59,076 nt of DNA from Gordonia gummivorans. Its GTDB lineage: Bacteria > Actinomycetota > Actinomycetes > Mycobacteriales > Mycobacteriaceae. Below, in pieces: positions 53,110 to 59,076 of the stretch (its first letter is position 1; each line of letters starts with the position of its first letter). Both the position numbers and the translations under genes were made by a program. The notes under the pieces were generated by a model. The model searched no databases and was not told the origin of the DNA. It saw nothing but the letters and a program-made list of their open reading frames with translations. Where the stretch lies: NCBI RefSeq assembly GCF_022513585.1, contig NZ_JAKWBF010000034.1, positions 1 to 59,076 on the forward strand, in the 5' to 3' direction.

Positions 53110-53397
53110 CTAATCGAATCCCGGTTTTCGCGCCAGACGCCGAATCAAGTCGAAATCACCGTCGATCAGCGCCTGACGCTTGGCTCGCGACCATCCCTGC
53201 ACTCGCTTCTCCATCGCGTAGGCCTCGTCGATCGATCCGAACTCGCAGGAGTACACGAGCCGAACTGGCTGTCGACGCCTGGTGTACGCGGCCCCATGGC
53301 CGCTGCAGTGTTGCGCGACGCGCAGTTCCAGATTGCGAGTGCTTCCGACATAGAAGCTACCGTCGCCGCATTCGAGGATGTACAGGTAGGCTGCCAT
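53110..53397 (-). CDS. GIY-YIG single-domain nuclease (UPF0213/YhbQ-like)
   Basis: 95 residues. The GIY-YIG core is complete: LYILECGDGSFYVGSTRNLELRVAQHCSG gives the YIL...YVG pair and catalytic Arg (R in ELRVAQH), and DEAYAMEKRVQGWSRAKRQALI gives the catalytic Glu and basic helix. Cleaves or nicks DNA by family analogy; the target is unknown. ATG 53397 is the natural family start. Sits inside 53011-53537, framed by inverted REP-like repeats. Its last codons (KPGFD) lie 16 bp from the inner end of the left repeat. Confidence 0.82.
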   Translation of the reverse strand: MAAYLYILECGDGSFYVGSTRNLELRVAQHCSGHGAAYTRRRQPVRLVYSCEFGSIDEAYAMEKRVQGWSRAKRQALIDGDFDLIRRLARKPGFD

Positions 53398-53456
53398 GCG
53401 TCGACTATCTCGCACATGCGTACATCTCAGGCGATTTCATCCACAGGGTGCGGGTA

Positions 53457-53537
53457 GTGGTTGCGGACATCCGTGTCTCACCGGGTTTCGATACGCGTCG
53501 GGCTCGCAAGCTCGCACGTCGCTACTCGACCAGCAGT
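53457..53537 (-). repeat. REP-like repeat, right copy of the GIY-YIG element
   Basis: 81 bp; reverse complement starts ACTGCTGGTCGAGTAGCGAC, contains GTGCGAGCTTGCGAGCCCG and CGCGTATCGAAACCCGGTGAG, and ends GATGTCCGCAACCAC. Near-identical to the left copy at 53011-53093 and to the two halves at 41587-41777. Confidence 0.85.
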
Positions 53538-53575
53538 GGGTCAGCAGGTGGGGGGTGCGCTCGCTCGTTTGTCAG

Positions 53576-54220
53576 TCAGCCAGCGGTGGCAGGCGCCGAG
53601 ATCGGCGCGTCGGTCTTGGCCTCGACATCGGACAACTCGACGCCGGGGGCCAGCTCGACGACGTCGAAACCCGCACCGTTGACATCGAATACACCGAGAT
53701 CGGTGATCACCCGCGACACCACGGACCGACCGGTGAGCGGCAGTGAACACTGGGCCACCAGCTTGGCTCCGCCCTTCTTGGTGACGTGTTCCATCAAAAC
53801 GATGACCTTGCCTGCGCCATTCACCAGGTCCATGGCGCCACCGATGCCCTTGACCATGGCGCCGGGAACCATCCAGTTGGCGAGGTCTCCGTTGCCGGCG
53901 ACCTGCATGCCGCCGAGGACCGCGACGTCGACGTGTCCGCCGCGGATCATCGAGAAGCTGGTGGCGGAATCGAAGTACGACGCGCCCGGCAGCACCGTCA
54001 CGGTCTGCTTGCCGGCGTTGATGAGGTCGGGGTCGACCTGCTCCTCGTAGGGGTACGGCCCGACGCCCAGAATCCCGTTCTCGGCGTGCAGGGTGATTCC
54101 CGAGTCGCCGGGCAGGTAATCAGGAATCAGTGTGGGCAGCCCGATTCCGAGGTTGACGTACTCGCCGGTGTTGAGTTCACGTGCCGCCCGTGCGGCCATC
54201 TCGTTGCGTGTCCAGCTCAT
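53576..54220 (-). CDS. pcaJ: 3-Oxoadipate CoA-transferase, subunit B
   Basis: 214 residues. [19 protein letters not shown] and [14 protein letters not shown] contain the signature with the catalytic Glu of class I CoA-transferases, and [40 protein letters not shown] is the B-subunit core. Moves CoA from succinyl-CoA to 3-oxoadipate with PcaI. GGAGATCATC precedes ATG 54220; 10-bp gap to pcaI. Last gene of pcaFDIJ. Confidence 0.95.
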   Translation of the reverse strand: MSWTRNEMAARAARELNTGEYVNLGIGLPTLIPDYLPGDSGITLHAENGILGVGPYPYEEQVDPDLINAGKQTVTVLPGASYFDSATSFSMIRGGHVDVAVLGGMQVAGNGDLANWMVPGAMVKGIGGAMDLVNGAGKVIVLMEHVTKKGGAKLVAQCSLPLTGRSVVSRVITDLGVFDVNGAGFDVVELAPGVELSDVEAKTDAPISAPATAG

Positions 54221-54230
54221 GATGATCTCC

Positions 54231-54995
54231 TCACCGTGTCCGCACGGTACGTTGTTCGATTTCCTTGCGAGCGGCCTGTTCCGGCGTCAGCTCGACGATG
54301 CTCTTGACGAAGATGCCCGGCAGGTGGACATCGTCGGGAGCGATCTCGCCCACCTCGACCACCTTCTCGGCCTCGACGATCGTGTACCGGCCCGCCATCG
54401 CTGCCGGCGGATTGAAATTCCTCGCTGCAGCATGGAATCGGCAGTTTCCCGCGCGGTCGACGACGGCCGCGCGGATCAGCGCGAAATCGGTGACGATCGA
54501 CTCCTCGAGAACCATCGGCTGTCCACCGAACTCGCGAACCTCCTTGGGCGGCGAGGACTCCGCGACAGTACCGTCGGAGTTGTAGCGCCACGGCAGGCCC
54601 CCCTCGGCAACCAGGGTGCCGACTCCGGTGGGCGTGAAGAACGCACCCACACCGCTTCCGCCGGCCCGCATGCGTTCGGCGAGAGTGCCCTGCGGCGTCA
54701 GCTCCACGGTCACCTCACCGGCCAGGAACTGGCGGCCGAATTCTTTGTTCTCACCGATGTAAGAAGCGATCACCTTACGAATCTTGCGGGCTTCCAACAG
54801 GAGTCCCAGTCCTGCGCCGTCCACGCCGCAGTTGTTGGAGACGATGGTCAGATCCCCGGCGCCCTGGTCGAGCAACGCCTCGATGAGGAACCACGGGATA
54901 CCGGCCAGGCCGAAGCCACCCACAGCGATGCTGGCGCCGTCGGGAATGTCGGCGACCGCTGCCTGCGGGCCGGCTACGACTTTGTCGAGGGTCAT
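54231..54995 (-). CDS. pcaI: 3-Oxoadipate CoA-transferase, subunit A
   Basis: 254 residues. [23 protein letters not shown] is the glycine-rich A-subunit start, followed by [56 protein letters not shown], typical of PcaI/CatI. Its ATG overlaps the stop of pcaD by 4 bp, so the CoA-transferase is coupled to the hydrolase that makes its substrate. Confidence 0.95.
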   Translation of the reverse strand: MTLDKVVAGPQAAVADIPDGASIAVGGFGLAGIPWFLIEALLDQGAGDLTIVSNNCGVDGAGLGLLLEARKIRKVIASYIGENKEFGRQFLAGEVTVELTPQGTLAERMRAGGSGVGAFFTPTGVGTLVAEGGLPWRYNSDGTVAESSPPKEVREFGGQPMVLEESIVTDFALIRAAVVDRAGNCRFHAAARNFNPPAAMAGRYTIVEAEKVVEVGEIAPDDVHLPGIFVKSIVELTPEQAARKEIEQRTVRTR

Positions 54996-55777
54996 GACTG
55001 CTCCAGATGTTCGATGATGGCGGGTGTGATGATCTGTGGCTGTTGGGCATTGGCGAGATGTGCCGAATCGGGGACGACGAGGAGCCGACCGTGTTGCACG
55101 TTGTCGGCGATCTCGGCTAGTTTCGGCGGCGGTGTCGCCGGGTCGTCGGCACCGGCAATCGCGAGTGTCGGTGCGGCGATCGTCGGCAGATCGGCTCGCT
55201 GATCCATGGCCGCGATCACCTCACAGCATGATGCGTAACCTTCGGCCGGCGTCTCGGCAACCATCGCCTCGTAGTACTTGCGTGAGTCCTCGTTGGCAGC
55301 AAGGTAGTCCCGGGTGAACCACCGCGCGACGACGGCTTCGGCGACGGCCTGGCTTCCGTTGGCGCGCACGGTCGCAGCGCGGTCGGTCCAGGCCGACGAC
55401 GGGGTCAGCTGGGCGCCCGTGCACAACAGCGCGAGCCGCGCGACGCGGTCGGGGTTGCGTGCGGCCACGCGCATGGCCGTCATACCGCCCAACGACAGGC
55501 CGACGAGATGCGCCGCGGCGATGTCGAGCCGATCGAGCAGCGCGATCACATCGTCGGCGAGGTCGTCAATGGTGTAGGGCCCCTGCGGAACCGGTGATTC
55601 ACCGTGGCCACGGGTGTCGTAACGCACCACCCGGAAGCGCTCCTCGAGGGCAGGGAGCTGCGCATCCCACATCCGATGCGTCGAGCCGAGCGAGTTGGAC
55701 AGCACCACGGCCGGCGCATCGTCGCGGCCGGTGACGACGGCGTGAACCTCGACGGCATTCATCTCAGCGGCGCTCAT
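54992..55777 (-). CDS. pcaD: 3-Oxoadipate enol-lactonase
   Basis: 261 residues, alpha/beta hydrolase. SNSLGSTHRMWDAQLPAL gives the oxyanion loop, GLSLGGMTAMRVAARNP the nucleophile elbow with catalytic Ser, and PDSAHLAN the catalytic His. It hydrolyses the enol-lactone from CatC to 3-oxoadipate. Start ATG 55777 overlaps the pcaF stop by 4 bp; ATG 55762 is an alternative. The protein is not fused to PcaC (gamma-carboxymuconolactone decarboxylase), consistent with a catechol-only branch here. Confidence 0.9.
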   Translation of the reverse strand: MSAAEMNAVEVHAVVTGRDDAPAVVLSNSLGSTHRMWDAQLPALEERFRVVRYDTRGHGESPVPQGPYTIDDLADDVIALLDRLDIAAAHLVGLSLGGMTAMRVAARNPDRVARLALLCTGAQLTPSSAWTDRAATVRANGSQAVAEAVVARWFTRDYLAANEDSRKYYEAMVAETPAEGYASCCEVIAAMDQRADLPTIAAPTLAIAGADDPATPPPKLAEIADNVQHGRLLVVPDSAHLANAQQPQIITPAIIEHLEQS

Positions 55778-56997
55778 CGGGTCGCCTCGAAGATCGCGGC
55801 GAGGCCCTGTCCGCCGCCGATGCACATGGTTTCCAGCACGTAGCGCGCGTCGCGCCGTCGGGCCTCATAGGCGGCGGTTGCCAGGATGCGGCCGCCGGTC
55901 GCGCCGATGGGATGTCCCAACGAGATTCCCGACCCGTTGGGATTGAGCCGTTCGTCGTCGGCGTCGACCTTCCACTCGGCGAGCACGCCGAGGACCTGCG
56001 CGGCGAAGGCCTCGTTCAGTTCGATGAGGTCGAGATCGGCCAGGGTCAGATCGGCACGGTCGAGTGCCGCGGCGGTCGCCGACACCGGACCGAGGCCCAT
56101 GGTCTCCGGCTCGCACCCCGTCACCGCCCAGGAACGCAGCGCGAGCATCGGGTCGAGTCCACGACGATCTGCTTCGGCCCGCGTGGTCACCACGCACATG
56201 GCGGCTCCGTCGTTCTGGCCAGACGCGTTGCCCGCGGTCACCGTCGCATCGGGGTCGACCTTGAGTCGCACGGGGCGCAGCTTGGCCAGGCTCTCCGCGC
56301 TCACGTCGGCGCGCGGGTGTTCGTCACGGTCGACCACGACGTCGGGCCTGCCGCGCTTGCCCGGCACGGTCACCGAGACCAGCTCGTCGGCGAACCGACC
56401 GCCCTTGTGGGCCGCGATCGCGCGCTGATGCGAGCGCAGCGCAAGTTCGTCCTGCTCCTCGCGTCCGATTCGGTAGCGGGCGCGAACGTTCTCGGCGGTC
56501 TCGATCATGCCGCCGGCGACGGGATGCGAGTTTCCACCGGCGGTGGCACGGCCACGATCCAGGCGATCCATCAGGTCGATACCGCCCTGCCGAACACCGG
56601 TCCGCAGTCCGAGTGCGTAATGCTCGACATTCGACATCGACTCGGCGCCGCCGGCCACGACCAGCCGCGCACCCCCGGTGGCAACTGCGGACGCGCCATT
56701 CAGGATCGCCTGCAGACCCGATCCGCATCGGCGGTCGACCTGCATGCCGGGGACGCCGATGCCCAGCCCGGCGTCGAGCGCGGCGATGCGTCCGATCGCG
56801 GGCGACTCCCCGTTCGAGTAGCCCTGCCCCAGGATCACGTCGTCGACGTCACCCTCACCGAGGCCGGTGCGGCTCGACAACTCACGCAGCAGTCCGGTCG
56901 CCAGGTCCGTGACGGTGAGCGGTGCGAGCGCGCCACCCATCCGGCCCACCGGTGTGCGGAGGGGCGAGCAGATCACGATGTCGGTCGAAGAAGCCAT
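55774..56997 (-). CDS. pcaF: 3-Oxoadipyl-CoA thiolase
   Basis: 407 residues. VDRRCGSGLQAILNG carries the nucleophilic Cys, NPNGSGISLGHPIGATGGR the active-site His, and ETMCIGGGQGLAAIFE the second catalytic Cys. Cleaves 3-oxoadipyl-CoA to succinyl-CoA and acetyl-CoA, the last step. First gene of pcaFDIJ; a 90-bp divergent region separates it from the LysR gene at 57088. A general acetyl-CoA acyltransferase cannot be excluded by sequence alone, but the operon position is decisive. Confidence 0.9.
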   Translation of the reverse strand: MASSTDIVICSPLRTPVGRMGGALAPLTVTDLATGLLRELSSRTGLGEGDVDDVILGQGYSNGESPAIGRIAALDAGLGIGVPGMQVDRRCGSGLQAILNGASAVATGGARLVVAGGAESMSNVEHYALGLRTGVRQGGIDLMDRLDRGRATAGGNSHPVAGGMIETAENVRARYRIGREEQDELALRSHQRAIAAHKGGRFADELVSVTVPGKRGRPDVVVDRDEHPRADVSAESLAKLRPVRLKVDPDATVTAGNASGQNDGAAMCVVTTRAEADRRGLDPMLALRSWAVTGCEPETMGLGPVSATAAALDRADLTLADLDLIELNEAFAAQVLGVLAEWKVDADDERLNPNGSGISLGHPIGATGGRILATAAYEARRRDARYVLETMCIGGGQGLAAIFEATR

Positions 56998-57050
56998 GTT
57001 CTCACCGTATCGACCTGCGACGATAGGCGGAAGTATTCATATTCTCAACA

Positions 57051-57071
57051 TTGATACTCACGACATATCAA
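57051..57071. promoter_or_regulatory. Inverted repeat in the pcaF/LysR divergent promoter
   Basis: TTGATA (57051-57056), 9-bp spacer, TATCAA (57066-57071), perfect arms. Close to a LysR T-N11-A box and 54 bp from the pcaF ATG. Likely site for the LysR protein encoded to the right. Confidence 0.5.
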
Positions 57072-57087
57072 ATGGTATTGTGTACAC

Positions 57088-57978
57088 ATGGAGCTGCGAC
57101 ATCTTCGCTACTTTCGTGCCGTCGCCGAGGAACTCCACTTCGGCCGGGCTGCACAACGTCTGCACATCGCGCAGCCGCCGTTGTCTCAGCAGATCAAGCA
57201 ACTCGAGGACGAGTTGGGGGTTGCATTGCTGACCCGGTCCACCCGACGCGTCGAACTCACGCCGGCGGGTGCGGACTATCTGCGTCGCACGATCGCGATC
57301 CTGGATTCCGTCGACGCGGCCGGACGTCGGGCACAGCGCATCGCCGACGGACGATTCGGCCAGCTGTCCATCGGATGCGTCGGCTCGGCCACCTACTCGC
57401 TGCTGCCGCAGCTGGTTCGCGCGCTCGGCGACGAACTGCCCGATGTGGAGGTGAGCGTGCGCGGCGAGATGCTGGCGCCCGATCAGATCGCGGCCCTCGG
57501 CTCCCACGACATCGACCTCGCGCTGCTGCGCCCACCCGTTGACACCGACGACATCCACGTCGAGATCATCCGAGACGACAGACTGATCGTCGCCCTGCCG
57601 AAGAATCACCCGCTCGCGACGAACGACCTCGACACGGAAGTCGATGTGGCACTGTTGGCCGCCGAGGACTTCATCGCACACGCCGGCGGCGGCAAATCGG
57701 TGATGAGCGGGGTCCTCGCAACCACCTGCGCCCGAGCCGGTTTCGTGCCGCACATTCGGCACGAGGTGGAAGAGACGTCCACACTCATCACGCTGGTCGC
57801 CGCCGGGCTCGGCGTCGCGATAGTGCCGGAACCGACATCTGCCCTCGGTGTGGCCGATGTCGTCTACCGTCGGCTCGCCGAGCCGGCCGGCACCGTTGAG
57901 CTTGCGGTGGCACTCGTGGAGTCCCGTCGAACACCGCTGATCGACCGCGTTCTCGAGGTCCTGCGCACGATCTCATGA
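57088..57978 (+). CDS. LysR-type regulator, probable controller of pcaFDIJ
   Basis: 296 residues; N-terminal winged helix MELRHLRYFRAVAEELHFGRAAQRLHIAQPPLSQQIKQLEDEL, then the effector-binding domain (GCVGSATYSLLPQLVRAL). Closely similar in layout to CatR (44171-45070) but clearly diverged in the effector part. Divergent from pcaF with a 6-9-6 palindrome between, so pca control is expected; a role for the FNT gene 31 bp downstream is possible. Confidence 0.83.
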   Translation: MELRHLRYFRAVAEELHFGRAAQRLHIAQPPLSQQIKQLEDELGVALLTRSTRRVELTPAGADYLRRTIAILDSVDAAGRRAQRIADGRFGQLSIGCVGSATYSLLPQLVRALGDELPDVEVSVRGEMLAPDQIAALGSHDIDLALLRPPVDTDDIHVEIIRDDRLIVALPKNHPLATNDLDTEVDVALLAAEDFIAHAGGGKSVMSGVLATTCARAGFVPHIRHEVEETSTLITLVAAGLGVAIVPEPTSALGVADVVYRRLAEPAGTVELAVALVESRRTPLIDRVLEVLRTIS

Positions 57979-58009
57979 AGGTCCGGCGCAAGTGTGTCAC
58001 CGTTGACCC

Positions 58010-58885
58010 ATGAGCTCTCCAGAGTTCGACGCGAACAAGCTCTTTCCCGGCAAGTTCTTCATCAGTACGGTCCTCGACGTCCTCGAGTCCAAGAAGAAGA
58101 TGACGGGCCACATGCGCCGCCGATACCTCCAGCGAGCGGCGATGGCAGGCATCATCATCGCGATCTTCTACGTCATCGACTACACGATGGTCGGTGCCTT
58201 CGACAGCATCGGCGACGACGAACAACTCCACGTCGTCGGGAAACTCCTCGGCTCACTCACCTTCGGCTGGGCGCTGGTGTTCATCTACTACTCGAAGTCA
58301 GAGTTGTTGACGTCGAACATGATGATGGTGGCGATCGGCACCTACTACCGACGCATCTCGCTGGTCCTCGTGCTGCGAATCCTTCTGCTGTGCTACCTCG
58401 GCAACATCATCGGCGGGCTGCTGATCGCCGTGATGCTCAAGGGCACCACCCTCATCGAGGGTCCGGTGCTCGACGCGATGAACCACTCGGTCGACGTGAA
58501 AACGGGCTACCTCGGCGAGGGCTGGTCGGGGTGGCTCGACCTGTTCATCCGCGCGGTCTTGTGCAACTTCATGATCAATCTCGCGATGCTGCTCGTCTAC
58601 AACGGCTACCTCCACGAGGACATGGCCAAGATCATGGCGATGATCGTCGCGGTGTTCGTGTTCGCCTTCCTCGACTTCGAGCACTCGGTGGCCAACACGG
58701 TGCTGTTCATGATCGTCGGACTCCAGGACGGGATACCGGTCGGCGCAGCCTTCGGAAACCTGGGCATAGTGCTGCTCGGCAATCTGACAGGTGGCGGGAT
58801 ACTCATCGGCTTCTACTACGCATGGGTCAACGACGAACGCGACACGCATCTCCCACATCTCCGACGCTCGCATACTCGCCACTGA
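58010..58885 (+). CDS. Formate/nitrite transporter (FNT) family channel
   Basis: 291 residues, six membrane helices. Signatures: SELLTSNMMMVAIGTYYR (TM2-3), YLGNIIGGLLIAVML, the 'NxxxxxA' CNFMINLAMLL in TM4-5, EHSVANTVLF, and NLGIVLLGNLTGGGILIG at the C-terminus. FNT channels move formate, nitrite, hydrosulfide or short-chain acids. The substrate is not visible. Same strand as and 31 bp after the LysR gene, so perhaps in its operon. Confidence 0.8.
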   Translation: MSSPEFDANKLFPGKFFISTVLDVLESKKKMTGHMRRRYLQRAAMAGIIIAIFYVIDYTMVGAFDSIGDDEQLHVVGKLLGSLTFGWALVFIYYSKSELLTSNMMMVAIGTYYRRISLVLVLRILLLCYLGNIIGGLLIAVMLKGTTLIEGPVLDAMNHSVDVKTGYLGEGWSGWLDLFIRAVLCNFMINLAMLLVYNGYLHEDMAKIMAMIVAVFVFAFLDFEHSVANTVLFMIVGLQDGIPVGAAFGNLGIVLLGNLTGGGILIGFYYAWVNDERDTHLPHLRRSHTRH

Positions 58886-58927
58886 GACATCACACGAACG
58901 ACGCGCGCCAGCCGATTTTCGCTGTCC

Positions 58928-59010
58928 AGGTGCGACGAGCGGCACCCCCGCCGCCTGAGCTGAGGTGCGACGAGCGACACCCGCACCCGCTGCCTGAGGT
59001 GCGACGAGCG
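58928..59010 (+). repeat. Three direct repeats of a 14-bp word
   Basis: AGGTGCGACGAGCG occurs at 58928-58941, 58963-58976 and 58997-59010 (spacing 35 and 34 bp), each followed by a GC-rich spacer. The third copy leads into the 53-bp dispersed repeat. Non-coding 3' region after the FNT gene. Confidence 0.75.
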
Positions 59011-59039
59011 CTAGCGAGGAGCCTCGAAGGCCTGGTGAC
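58987..59039 (+). repeat. 53-bp dispersed repeat, copy 2
   Basis: Identical to the reverse complement of 32252-32304. Continues to the window edge with weaker similarity (CTACCTGGTCG... versus CTACTTGGTCG...). Marks the right end of the interval bounded by inverted copies. Confidence 0.85.
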
Positions 59040-59076
59040 AGTTGCTACCTGGTCGCCCAATCACTTTGTCTCACCA

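Noticed and set aside
32252..59039. A composite transposon or genomic island carrying ben-cat-pca
   Set aside because: Inverted 53-bp repeats exist but there is no transposase, integrase, tRNA border or clear target duplication, and base composition does not change across the block.
1..59076. rRNA, tRNA or other structured RNA genes
   Set aside because: I looked for tRNA-like cloverleaf signatures and rRNA segments by eye and saw none; a covariance-model search would be needed to exclude small RNAs.

Overview
The window is chromosomal DNA from a high-GC, mycolic-acid-type actinobacterium. Gordonia is my best guess, with Rhodococcus or Williamsia as alternatives. The basis is codon use, a DesA3-type acyl desaturase paired with its own reductase, a mycofactocin-type SDR, large ATPase-LuxR regulators, an actinobacterial ben/cat/pca layout and dispersed 'GGTTGAGTAGCGACG...CGTATCGAAACCC' palindromic repeats. 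I saw no rRNA, tRNA, CRISPR array, integrase or transposase.

Region 1 (1-20 kb) is mixed metabolism: a partial gene, tspO, an FAD enzyme, an unknown protein, a Tat-exported sulfatase with a C-terminal repeat domain, a DUF1059 protein and an FMN reductase. Next comes a coupled alcohol dehydrogenase / MFS pump / aldo-keto reductase operon with a divergent MmyB-type regulator. It is followed by a DUF1275 membrane protein, a methyltransferase, a saccharopine-dehydrogenase-like enzyme, a 3-hydroxybutyryl-CoA dehydrogenase, the desaturase/reductase pair, an NmrA-like protein with a CPBP protease, and an acyl-CoA ligase with a divergent LuxR regulator.

Region 2 (20.9-28.8 kb) is an uncharacterised oxidative cluster. 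It holds a luciferase-like monooxygenase with a flavin reductase, an acyl-CoA-dehydrogenase-fold oxygenase, a mycofactocin-type SDR, a large HTH-ATPase-LuxR regulator, an NTF2-like protein and a RibB-like protein that lacks the catalytic acidic loop.

Region 3 (28.9-37 kb) has an aromatic-acid MFS transporter (benK), an ABC-F protein and a cluster of MaoC hydratase, amidohydrolase, SDR and acyl-CoA ligase. A MarR protein probably controls this last cluster, since near-identical palindromes precede both of its transcription units. A truncated flavoprotein remnant lies at one edge. A DsbA-like protein, a rhodanese, a membrane metallophosphoesterase and an AAA ATPase follow (37-41.5 kb).

Region 4 (41.8-58 kb) encodes a complete benzoate to central metabolism route. 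benA-benB and a benC-FCD-benD fusion make catechol; catA, catB and catC open it to the enol-lactone; pcaD, pcaI/pcaJ and pcaF finish to succinyl-CoA and acetyl-CoA. catR is the first gene of the cat operon. A LuxR-type ATPase regulator (probably benR) follows the ben genes, and a LysR gene diverges from pcaFDIJ. benA and the distant benK share a spaced 49-bp promoter module, probably the benR-type operator.

The most unusual items are the three-part BenC-FCD-BenD protein with a 30-residue-periodic linker, and a GIY-YIG nuclease gene framed by inverted copies of the REP-like repeat, with an apparently empty version of the same structure beside catA. The shared ben promoter module and the degenerate RibB also stand out, as does a 53-bp perfect inverted repeat at 32.3 and 59.0 kb.
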